12,735 nt of DNA, taken from assembly GCA_025922755.1 (NCBI GenBank), contig JAICHE010000016.1, positions 1-12,735 of the forward strand, in the 5' to 3' direction. The DNA comes from Nitrososphaeraceae archaeon. Lineage in GTDB: Archaea; Thermoproteota; Nitrososphaeria; Nitrososphaerales; Nitrosopumilaceae. The translations under genes and the position numbers were made by a program. The notes beneath the pieces were generated by a model. The model had not been told where the DNA came from. It searched no databases and saw only the letters and a program-made list of their open reading frames with translations. Positions 6,519-12,355 of this stretch are shown here, in pieces. The stretch's first letter is position 1. Each line of letters begins with the position of its first letter.

Positions 6519-8196
6519 TTTTCTCTACCCAGATTCTCTTTTTGAAGTAAATTAGCCAGATACTAGATATTATTGCCAAAATAGAGCCAATAGCAATACT
6601 AGCCCATTGTTCAAAATTTTGATTTTCTTCTATGTTTTGGTCTTGAAATTCTTGAACGTATGGTTCACTGGTGATTGGATTTATCATTACTTCTAGTGGA
6701 TTTCGTTGGTCCGTAATTATGGGTGCTTTTGATAAATCTATTGATTTTTGATAAAAATGATCATCAAAACTAAGTTCATCTACAAGATAACTTGATGGAT
6801 TGTTTTTTGCAATTTCATAAAGATCTAATCTATCAAAATCATATGGTTGATTTGATGAAACAATCATAACATTTTGGATATTGGTAGGTTTTACTTCTGT
6901 AAGAAAAATGTAGTTTACTGGAAATGTTTGTAGCATGGTATTGTAAACTGCCTTTACCATCTGAGAATTTTTTCCCTCTATCGAGCCAATAAAATTTGAA
7001 ACAATAACACCATCTGGTTCTAGTCTATCCTCAAGAGTCTGGAAAAATTCATGAGTCATCAAGTGATATGGTACATAGGTAGAAGCATAGGCATCTAGGA
7101 TAATTACATCATATTTTTTATCAAATATAGTTAGATGTTTTCTAGCGTCGTCATTGAAAATTTGAAGTCTGGGGGTGTCTTGTAAATCAAAGTAGTTTTT
7201 TGCGACATCAATTACGTCTGAGTCAATCTCAATTACATCTATTTTGGTCTCAGGGTATACTGCTAAGAAGTTTTTGGGACCTGTAAAGGCACCGCCCCCA
7301 ACAAATAGCACATCAGTAAAAGATGGGTTAAACATCATCCCCAAGTGGAAATATTCAGTATAATCAATTACCAAATCCAAAGGATCATTGAGATTCATTG
7401 AACTGTGTCTAATTCCATCAAGGTAGAGACTGCGGTTATCCCCATACTCAGTGACATCAAGATGGCTAAACAGAGTCTCTTTTTCATAGATTAAAGTTCC
7501 ATAGTGAGGAACAGAGGTCATAGAAATGGGAGCCCACGGTACAATCAGAATTACAAGAATTGCTACAGCAATAATCTTTGGTGGTTTTCCAAGCCCAATA
7601 AGTGAACTTGCAACAAGTAAAATTCCAATTCCAAAAATAATTTGATTTACCGCAAGGTTTGGGATTAACACAAAAACCGTTACAAACGTTCCAAAAATAC
7701 TACCAATAGTTGCTATTGAATACAAGTTTCCTGAGATATTTCCAACTCGCTGAAGTGTACTTGTACCTAATTTGATAACATATGGTGAAACAAACCCGAG
7801 CAAGACTGAGGGAAATATTAGAAGCAAAAAGGTCGCTATCAAAGGAGTGAATTGGGTACCTGGTAACGTGGAAACTGTAGCATCGACAACAAAGGGTGCA
7901 AAAAATGGTATGCCAACAATAAACAGTCCTACTGAAAAAACAATTCCACAAATTTTGTCAAACCGTGGATAGTTGTCAGCCACCTTACCACCAAGAAAAT
8001 ACCCAAGACTTAGTCCACTTAAAATTACTCCAATCAAACTTCCCCAAGTGTAAATAGTACTTCCAAATACAGGGGTCAGGATTCTACTAGTGGCAATTTC
8101 TAAACCCATTATTATCGCCCCAGAAGTAAATGTTAGAATTTTTAATTTCCATAATTTGTCTTGATAAAATTTTGAAAGGGCTTCAGTGCTAGTCAT
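6511..8196 (-). CDS. Membrane-fused spermidine-synthase-like protein
   Basis: The protein has 561 residues. The N-terminal half (~18-225) has about seven membrane segments. Residues ~230-480 form a soluble Rossmann domain like spermidine/spermine synthases: VGGGAF at 299-304 (glycine-rich nucleotide loop), EIDSDV at 323-328 (ribose-binding acid), NDDAR at 348-352 and ILDAY at 366-370. One more membrane helix lies at ~535-555, with a basic end. This fused architecture is common in bacteria and archaea and is often annotated as fused MFS/spermidine synthase. The canonical GGGDGG loop is altered to GGGAFTG, so true polyamine synthesis is doubtful and the substrate is unknown. A weak TATA-like TTGATATTG lies ~27 nt upstream (8219-8227). 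Its 3' end overlaps the multicopper oxidase gene by 8 nt, so the two transcripts are complementary there. Confidence 0.85.
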   Translation of the reverse strand: MTSTEALSKFYQDKLWKLKILTFTSGAIIMGLEIATSRILTPVFGSTIYTWGSLIGVILSGLSLGYFLGGKVADNYPRFDKICGIVFSVGLFIVGIPFFAPFVVDATVSTLPGTQFTPLIATFLLLIFPSVLLGFVSPYVIKLGTSTLQRVGNISGNLYSIATIGSIFGTFVTVFVLIPNLAVNQIIFGIGILLVASSLIGLGKPPKIIAVAILVILIVPWAPISMTSVPHYGTLIYEKETLFSHLDVTEYGDNRSLYLDGIRHSSMNLNDPLDLVIDYTEYFHLGMMFNPSFTDVLFVGGGAFTGPKNFLAVYPETKIDVIEIDSDVIDVAKNYFDLQDTPRLQIFNDDARKHLTIFDKKYDVIILDAYASTYVPYHLMTHEFFQTLEDRLEPDGVIVSNFIGSIEGKNSQMVKAVYNTMLQTFPVNYIFLTEVKPTNIQNVMIVSSNQPYDFDRLDLYEIAKNNPSSYLVDELSFDDHFYQKSIDLSKAPIITDQRNPLEVMINPITSEPYVQEFQDQNIEENQNFEQWASIAIGSILAIISSIWLIYFKKRIWVEKIK

Positions 8197-8229
8197 GAAT
8201 AGATTATGGGAGAAAACTCAATATCAATC

Positions 8230-8260
8230 TGATGTCACTAGATGAAAAATAAAAAAGTAA
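8230..8260 (-). terminator. T-rich terminator after the BNR-repeat gene
   Basis: Just past the TAG of the BNR gene the minus strand reads TTACTTTTTTATTTTTC, an archaeal-type oligo-T terminator. It suggests the BNR gene and the spermidine-synthase-like gene are at least partly separate transcripts. Confidence 0.35.
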
Positions 8261-8262
8261 TC

Positions 8263-9192
8263 CTAGGGTAATTCTTGATTTGTTCCAATCAATTCAGAGT
8301 TTTTTAAATCATAAGAGAATTTGTAAACTTCTTGGTATCCATCTGAGGAATAACCAGCAAGATAAATTGTGTTATTTTGTGAATCAGGTGCGATACTTGT
8401 TACCGTTAGAGTGATCTTTCCTAGAACATTCCACGAGTCTCCAAGATCAAATGAATTTACTATCCCAAAGGTTTCAACTGAAGCAAATAACTGGTCATTT
8501 TCATCAAATGCAACAGCATAAACTTGCAGGTTTTCATAACTCTTGATTTTTACCCATGAATTTCCTCCGTCAAAAGATTTGAAGAGTCCTTTAGCAGTTC
8601 CAAGTATTACAAGGTTTGAGTCAAGAGGCGATATTGCAATTGAGGAAATTCCCAAAGGAGTTTCAAGAATTTGCCAAGTACTTCCACCATCTTGGGTTTT
8701 GAATAATTTTTGTTTTGAGCTATCTAACCCTATGATTATTTTGGTATTTTGTTTACTAACCGACATTGCATGAAAATCAACTGCAGGTTCGCTGACCTCT
8801 GATACTAATGCCCAAGTCCTTCCACCATCAATACTTTGAATCAATCCAGTATTTCCTCCAGTATCAGAATGTCCGCTAGCATAAAGCGGTGCATCGGAAA
8901 CTTGAGGGGAATTAAAACCCATATAGTCAGCGCGTTTTTCATCAACTTTTACGGGTGGTTTTCCATTTACACTTTGGTAAAAATCACCGTGAGTAGCAAT
9001 ATACACAGTTGATCTATCATCAAAATCAAATCCCACCCCATGAATATGACGCCAAAAAACAGTTCGTGGATCATAGATCTGTTGTTCTTGAACTTGTGCT
9101 AAAAACAAATTTGCTGAAACATATGTAATGATAATTCCAGCAATAGTGATACCTAACACGATTACTATTGTTTTTAGATTTTTAGTATTCAA
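8263..9192 (-). CDS. Membrane-anchored BNR/Asp-box beta-propeller protein (TTG start)
   Basis: The 309-residue protein has an N-terminal membrane anchor at ~8-31 and an outside propeller. Four Asp-box (BNR) turns of SxDGGxxW type are visible: SIDGGRTW at 120-127, TQDGGSTW at 167-174, SFDGGNSW at 206-213 and a degenerate SFDLGDSW at 247-254. HIHG at 49-52 and DFHAM at 139-143 resemble the sialidase-like/YCF48-like (F510_1955-type) propellers. Sialidase activity is unlikely; these are usually binding or assembly proteins. The start codon is TTG at 9192. It is supported by GAGG 7 nt upstream (9203-9200), by an in-frame TAA immediately before, and by the anchor beginning right after it. No in-frame ATG precedes the propeller. 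Confidence 0.85.
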   Translation of the reverse strand: MNTKNLKTIVIVLGITIAGIIITYVSANLFLAQVQEQQIYDPRTVFWRHIHGVGFDFDDRSTVYIATHGDFYQSVNGKPPVKVDEKRADYMGFNSPQVSDAPLYASGHSDTGGNTGLIQSIDGGRTWALVSEVSEPAVDFHAMSVSKQNTKIIIGLDSSKQKLFKTQDGGSTWQILETPLGISSIAISPLDSNLVILGTAKGLFKSFDGGNSWVKIKSYENLQVYAVAFDENDQLFASVETFGIVNSFDLGDSWNVLGKITLTVTSIAPDSQNNTIYLAGYSSDGYQEVYKFSYDLKNSELIGTNQELP

Positions 9193-9199
9193 TTAAATT

Positions 9200-9203
9200 C
9201 CTC
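9200..9203 (-). promoter_or_regulatory. Shine-Dalgarno site that fixes the TTG start of the BNR gene
   Basis: GAGG on the minus strand lies 7 nt before the TTG at 9192. This is one of the few clear ribosome-binding sites in a window where most starts look leaderless. It decides the start because no ATG is available. Confidence 0.55.
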
Positions 9204-9510
9204 GTGTTTTTTATCACTAAAACTGTTTTTCCATATTCAATTAATAAATTAAATTTACTTTAGTTGATCAGGACCTTGAATACTCTGACATTGCATATGC
9301 TTTAAAATCATTGAATTTTGCCTCGAGTTTTGAAAATTTTCTATATGGTGTATTGATTTTAAAACCCCGAATCAAGTAGGGTCCACCCACCAAATTGGAA
9401 ATGAAAATGAATTCAAAATCCTATAAGGGGAACCGAACTTTTAGTATAGTTCCGTGAAATTTTATCTCATTTCATTCGTAAATTTTCTATTCTTAACTGG
9501 GAAAAATTTG
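9204..9510. other. Intergenic stretch with short overlapping stop-free frames but no convincing start
   Basis: This 307-nt stretch between the BNR gene and tRNA-Tyr has no recognised gene. Three stop-free frames cross its middle. (1) Minus strand, ending TGA at 9270-9268, with peptide GFKINTPYRKFSKLEAKFND then FKAYAMSEYSRS, but no ATG, GTG or TTG before the Met near its end. (2) Minus strand, GTG at 9389 to TAA at 9257-9255, 44 aa of unconvincing composition. (3) Plus strand, ending TGA after HPPNWK near 9402, with no good start. Frame 1 looks most protein-like and could be a gene remnant. A weak GGAAC/GTTCC pairing (9429-9433 with 9449-9453) is also present. I cannot assign a function. Confidence 0.25.
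9502..9509 (-). terminator. Oligo-T terminator of tRNA-Tyr
   Basis: The minus strand reads AAATTTTTC immediately after the tRNA 3' end, a typical archaeal tRNA transcription stop. Confidence 0.4.
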
Positions 9511-9637
9511 TGGTCCCAAGTGAAGGAATTGAACCTTCGACAACCCGGTTTCTGTATGCCTGATATGCTGTTATTCGGTCAGCCATCTAAAGCCAACAAC
9601 TACAGCCGGAAGCTCTACCAGGCTGAGCTAACTTGGG
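9511..9637 (-). tRNA. tRNA-Tyr (GTA anticodon) with a 50-nt intron after position 37
   Basis: Read on the minus strand, the exons fold as a complete tRNA. The acceptor is CCCAAGT with ACTTGGG, then TA, D-arm GCTC/GAGC, and anticodon stem TCCGG/CCGGG. The loop is CTGTAGA (anticodon GTA at 9603-9601), followed by variable loop TTGTC and T-arm GAAGG-TTCAATT-CCTTC. The discriminator is A, and CCA is encoded at 9513-9511. C1-G72 is the archaeal/eukaryotic tRNA-Tyr identity pair. The intron (9599-9550) separates positions 37 and 38, the canonical archaeal site. The mature tRNA is 74 nt plus CCA. A TATA box lies about 27 nt upstream. Confidence 0.93.
9550..9599 (-). other. Archaeal tRNA intron (bulge-helix-bulge) within tRNA-Tyr
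   Basis: This 50-nt insert lies between tRNA positions 37 and 38. Intron bases UACAG (9556-9552) can pair with anticodon-loop bases CUGUA (C32-A36). That leaves AAA as a 3-nt bulge at the 3' splice site, next to the extended anticodon stem, as expected for the tRNA splicing endonuclease substrate. The 5' bulge is less regular and the inner helix uses G-U pairs. Inside the intron, GCTG and CAGC can form a small hairpin. Confidence 0.8.
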
Positions 9638-9658
9638 ACAAAAAAATCGGTGTTTTTT

Positions 9659-9670
9659 AGTATTAAATAA
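9659..9670 (-). promoter_or_regulatory. TATA box of tRNA-Tyr
   Basis: TTATTTAATACT on the minus strand is centred about 27 nt before the first tRNA base at 9637, the standard archaeal spacing for a tRNA start. Confidence 0.5.
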
Positions 9671-9715
9671 CTATCGTTGCATGGCAATACGGATCTACTG
9701 CCTGATCTAAGAAAC

Positions 9716-9724
9716 AATAAATAC
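9716..9724 (+). promoter_or_regulatory. TATA box of the 203-aa hypothetical gene
   Basis: AATAAATAC is centred about 25 nt before the GTG at 9745, implying a leaderless mRNA starting at or next to the GTG. Confidence 0.45.
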
Positions 9725-9744
9725 TGTGCAAAAAAATTTTCAAT

Positions 9745-10356
9745 GTGTCTGAGTTAGAATTATCTTATTCAGGATATGTTTGTGCACCTTACCTTCATAA
9801 TCATGACTCTATAGAATTAAAGGACATTTGGATGAAATCAAAAAACGTTGAGAAATTGTATTTTGCCACGGGAACTTTCTCTGGTGACAGTAAGCCATAT
9901 TTTACAGAATCATCGAATCATTATCTTGTAGCAAAATTCAAAGACAGCAACGAGATTACAAAAAATCTAGAAAAATTCAATCAAGATAAAATTTCCTTTG
10001 TATTTAATATTAAAGAAGATCTATTTGAAAGAGAAATAGAAGGAGAGACTAATTTTATCTCTGTTTATTATTTGGAGTATGGTGATTCTGAAGAAGATGT
10101 ACGAGAAATTGCATCTTTATTGGTGGGGCGAGATAAAATTGAAACTGCAGGATACGGTGCAATGAAGACATTTTGCAAAATTCCTTCAAAATTCACATTC
10201 CCTTATTCTGAAAGCATTTTGGTGATTGAAGTAGCAAGTGAGAAGAGTCATCAAAGTGTAAAACAATATTGTGATCAAACTAGAAGAAATGTAACTCGAC
10301 GTGGTTTGACAATGACCAATTTGGTTAGTTTATCAATTCTTGATTCTCTAAAGTAA
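9745..10356 (+). CDS. Conserved-looking hypothetical protein, 203 aa (GTG start)
   Basis: The family is not recognised. The protein is soluble, acidic to neutral, and mixed alpha/beta by pattern, with no signal peptide or membrane helix. Notable segments are SGYVCAPYLHNHDS near the N-terminus, a central acidic DSEEDVREIASLLVG near residues 112-127, and a basic QTRRNVTRRG near residues 182-191. Cys13, Cys146 and Cys179 are scattered and do not form a metal motif. The start is GTG at 9745, since the nearby ATG at 9743 is in another frame; the TATA box 25 nt upstream agrees with leaderless translation from this GTG. The gene lies between tRNA-Tyr (divergent) and aIF5A (34 nt downstream, with its own TATA box). 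A link to translation or RNA would rest only on neighbours, and I do not claim it. Confidence 0.75.
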   Translation: MSELELSYSGYVCAPYLHNHDSIELKDIWMKSKNVEKLYFATGTFSGDSKPYFTESSNHYLVAKFKDSNEITKNLEKFNQDKISFVFNIKEDLFEREIEGETNFISVYYLEYGDSEEDVREIASLLVGRDKIETAGYGAMKTFCKIPSKFTFPYSESILVIEVASEKSHQSVKQYCDQTRRNVTRRGLTMTNLVSLSILDSLK

Positions 10357-10360
10357 AAAA

Positions 10361-10370
10361 GTTAAATATT
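10361..10370 (+). promoter_or_regulatory. TATA box of aIF5A
   Basis: GTTAAATATT is centred about 25 nt before the ATG at 10391, predicting a leaderless transcript. Confidence 0.5.
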
Positions 10371-10390
10371 CGAGCAAAACCTGCTTCAAC

Positions 10391-10801
10391 ATGAGTAAGC
10401 CTTCTGACCTTGGATCATTAAAAATAGGATCTTACATTCTATTACCTCATTCAGACCAACCAAGTGGGGAACCATGCAGAATCGTAGAATATGATACATC
10501 AAAACCAGGAAAACACGGTGCAGCAAAAGCAAGAATTGTTGCCGAAGGAATTTTTGATGGGCAAAAAAGACCACATGTAGGCCCTGTTAGCATGCAAGTT
10601 CATGTTCCTTTAATCAACAAGAAGGTGGGGCAAATTATCTCCATTGCCGGTGACATTGTTCAGGTCATGGACTCTGAAACATTTGAAACCATTGATATCA
10701 CCTTAATTGATGATGAAGTAAAGGGCAAGCTGGAAAATGGCCAAAATGTCGAATATTGGGTTGTAATGGATAAAACCAAAATCATGCGTATAAAGGGCTA
10801 A
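10391..10801 (+). CDS. eif5A: Translation initiation/elongation factor aIF5A
   Basis: The 136-residue length is typical of archaeal IF5A. The N-terminal SH3-like domain carries the hypusination loop SKPGKHGAAKAR at residues 37-48. By alignment with the TGKHG motif of eIF5A, Lys41 is the residue modified by deoxyhypusine synthase. The second half (~73-136) is the OB-fold domain, containing QVMDSETFETIDI and ending KTKIMRIKG. The factor binds the ribosome and relieves stalling at difficult sequences such as polyproline, and is essential in archaea. It is probably expressed from its own leaderless promoter. Confidence 0.97.
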   Translation: MSKPSDLGSLKIGSYILLPHSDQPSGEPCRIVEYDTSKPGKHGAAKARIVAEGIFDGQKRPHVGPVSMQVHVPLINKKVGQIISIAGDIVQVMDSETFETIDITLIDDEVKGKLENGQNVEYWVVMDKTKIMRIKG

Positions 10802-10814
10802 AACAGCCAAATTC

Positions 10815-10868
10815 GTATTTTATTATAGCACTAAAATTTTCATTTATTTTGTTTTGAATTTTATTTCT
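10815..10868 (+). terminator. T-rich terminator region after aIF5A
   Basis: Several T-runs (TTTTATT, TTTTCATTTATTTTGTTTTG, TTTTATTTC) follow the aIF5A stop, as expected for archaeal intrinsic termination without a hairpin. Confidence 0.35.
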
Positions 10869-10901
10869 TGGGAGTATCTTTGGAAACAAAGATGAGTAAG
10901 T

Positions 10902-10933
10902 TGAGCTTAAAATCGTATATTTGTAAAAGCTCA
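10902..10933. repeat. Inverted repeat in the aIF5A-downstream spacer
   Basis: TGAGCTT (10902-10908) and AAGCTCA (10927-10933) are perfect 7-bp inverted arms with an 18-nt spacer. They lie just upstream of the TATA-like element of the next gene. This could be an operator, a transcript hairpin or chance. Confidence 0.35.
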
Positions 10934-10943
10934 CTTTTGAAAT

Positions 10944-10953
10944 CATAAATAAC
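10944..10953 (+). promoter_or_regulatory. TATA-like element of the 123-aa gene
   Basis: CATAAATAAC would start transcription near 10974, giving a leader of about 12 nt before the ATG at 10986. Confidence 0.4.
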
Positions 10954-10985
10954 TATTTTAGTTGGTAATTTTGTTTTAGATTTGC

Positions 10986-11357
10986 ATGATGTCAAATCGT
11001 GAGGATTTTTACAACCTTTACAACTCCATTATGAATTTGGATGATAAGGTGAGGTTTGTAACCATTCTTGACAATCAAGGAGAGGTTCTTTTTGGCGGTC
11101 AAAGAGAAGGAATACAAAATTATCTATCAGAAGAAGACCAAAAAAAATCAATAAAGCATGTAACTGATGCATGGTTTAGCAGAAATCAGTTTTCTTCGGG
11201 AATTGGAGGAGGTAAATATGCAATGGCCGAATATGGAAAAGTCAAAAGATTCACTTTTCCTTTAAACGATTCTCACATTATCTATATTACAACAGAGCCT
11301 GAAGTTGAAAGCTCTTCCTTTATAGAAAATGTTCTTAAAATAAGAGAGTCTCTTTAG
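10986..11357 (+). CDS. Small alpha/beta protein resembling thaumarchaeal DUF6659-type proteins
   Basis: The protein has 123 residues, with no signal peptide or membrane segment. The pattern is an N-terminal helix (~4-17), then RFVTILDNQGEVLFGGQREG (~23-42), the 'what you are now / have you noticed' beta-hairpin common to PAS, roadblock and profilin-like folds. A second helix with two Lys/Asp-rich turns follows, then the strand pair KRFTFPLNDSHIIYITTE near residues 87-104. I recall families of this shape being expanded in Nitrososphaerota (DUF6659-like), without an assigned function; the family name is from memory. ATG codons at 10986 and 10989 are both possible. The gene converges on the phasin-like gene with 14 nt between them. 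Confidence 0.75.
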   Translation: MMSNREDFYNLYNSIMNLDDKVRFVTILDNQGEVLFGGQREGIQNYLSEEDQKKSIKHVTDAWFSRNQFSSGIGGGKYAMAEYGKVKRFTFPLNDSHIIYITTEPEVESSSFIENVLKIRESL

Positions 11358-11371
11358 AGGTCTACGAATTT

Positions 11372-11764
11372 TTATTTTTTCCACATGCTTTGCCATGAAT
11401 CCGTAAATTGTTTTAGGGCCTCGCCATATGTCGTTGCAGGCTCCATCGAGCTCCAAAACTTTGCCCAATTGTCATCATAATATTTCATGGATTCTAATCC
11501 GCTTGCCTTTATCATGTTCTGCCATTCTTTTTGAAATTGAGAAATCTGCTCCAAACCTGTTTTCATCCAAGAATCTTTCATGACCTCGGTCATTTGTTTT
11601 GGAAATTCTTTGTTGATTTTTCCGCTTGTTACTGCCTTGTTGTAATTTGACATTGCTTCAATTCCGGCCTTTTGCCATAATTCAAAGGCCAATTTCCATT
11701 TGGCAAGAGAGCCTACGTAAACCTTCCAAGCATCGCCTGATTCCTCTCCTTGTGATGCTGACAT
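11372..11764 (-). CDS. Trp-rich helical protein, possibly phasin/PhaE-like
   Basis: The protein has 130 residues and is predicted nearly all helical. Trp occurs about every 10-20 residues (for example AWKVY, KWKLAFELWQ, SWMKTG, EWQNMI, NWAKFWSSM, SWQSMW). This repeated amphipathic Trp pattern resembles phasins and the PhaE subunit of class III polyhydroxyalkanoate synthase, which coat storage granules. Several Nitrososphaerota carry polyhydroxyalkanoate genes, but no PhaC lies in this window, so the assignment is tentative. There is no signal peptide, membrane helix or Cys. The ATG at 11764 has a TATA-like ATTTACATT about 26 nt upstream. The divergent neighbour is the VOC protein. Confidence 0.65.
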   Translation of the reverse strand: MSASQGEESGDAWKVYVGSLAKWKLAFELWQKAGIEAMSNYNKAVTSGKINKEFPKQMTEVMKDSWMKTGLEQISQFQKEWQNMIKASGLESMKYYDDNWAKFWSSMEPATTYGEALKQFTDSWQSMWKK

Positions 11765-11813
11765 ACTTACTGATTATTATGATAATGTAAATCCTTTTTG
11801 TTTTCAAAAAATA

Positions 11814-11823
11814 TGATTTATCT
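11814..11823 (+). promoter_or_regulatory. TATA box of the VOC/PhnB-like gene
   Basis: GATTTATCTA is centred about 28 nt before the ATG at 11847, consistent with a leaderless or very short leader transcript. It shares the 82-nt divergent spacer with the phasin-like gene. Confidence 0.45.
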
Positions 11824-11846
11824 AATGGATTGAATTAACAAAATTA

Positions 11847-12314
11847 ATGGTAAAACCCATTCCTGATGGTTTTCATAGCATTACCCCGGCAATAGTTGTC
11901 AGCAATGCCAAAGAAGCCATTGAATTTTACAAAAAAGCTTTTGATGCAAAAGAAATTTACACATTTCCAACACCTGATGGAAAAATTTTGCATTCTATGT
12001 TTCAAATTGGAGATTCACGTGTAATGATGTCTGATGAATTTCCCTCCATGGGAATAAAATCTCCAACCACTGTTGGGGGCACCTCTGTGACTTTGCACCT
12101 TTATGTTGAAGATGCCGATAAAATTTTCAAACAAGCAATTGATGCTGGGGCTATAATTACAATGCCTATAATGGATGCATTTTGGGGTGATAGATATGGG
12201 ATTGTAATGGATCCTTATGGACACCTGTGGGCAATTGCTACGCATAAAATCGACATGACTCCTGAAGGATTACGAAAAGCAGCTGAAGAATATTTTGCTA
12301 GTCTTAAAAAATAA
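11847..12314 (+). CDS. PhnB-like glyoxalase/bleomycin-resistance (VOC) fold protein
   Basis: The protein has 155 residues. It begins with the PhnB-type pattern in which a SITPAIVV strand leads into AIEFYKKAFDA (residues 11-34). The DGKILHSMFQIGDSRVMMSDE segment (44-64) follows, then VTLHLYVEDAD (81-91), and the second module ends GDRYGIVMDPYGHLWAIATH (114-133). Two beta-alpha-beta-beta-beta units make a VOC fold. His49, His84 and His126 with nearby acids are candidate metal ligands. Members include glyoxalases, dioxygenases and resistance proteins, plus many of unknown substrate, so the reaction cannot be named. It is probably cytoplasmic. Confidence 0.88.
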   Translation: MVKPIPDGFHSITPAIVVSNAKEAIEFYKKAFDAKEIYTFPTPDGKILHSMFQIGDSRVMMSDEFPSMGIKSPTTVGGTSVTLHLYVEDADKIFKQAIDAGAIITMPIMDAFWGDRYGIVMDPYGHLWAIATHKIDMTPEGLRKAAEEYFASLKK

Positions 12315-12355
12315 GTCTGATTTTATTTCAAGCTAACTTGTATTGTTTTTTAATT

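Noticed and set aside
9359..9381. Possible tRNA fragment or C/D box RNA near tRNA-Tyr
   Set aside because: Short C-rich and G-rich pieces (ACCC/GGGT) can pair, but no D-arm, T-arm or C/D boxes with proper spacing were found.
9454..9660. 68-residue plus-strand open frame over the tRNA
   Set aside because: It is the antisense of tRNA-Tyr and its intron. The tRNA fold explains the sequence fully.
10892..10942. Tiny ATG-started frame (16 residues) after aIF5A
   Set aside because: It is too short, has no family-like features, and lies in the T-rich spacer with the inverted repeat. No independent support was found.
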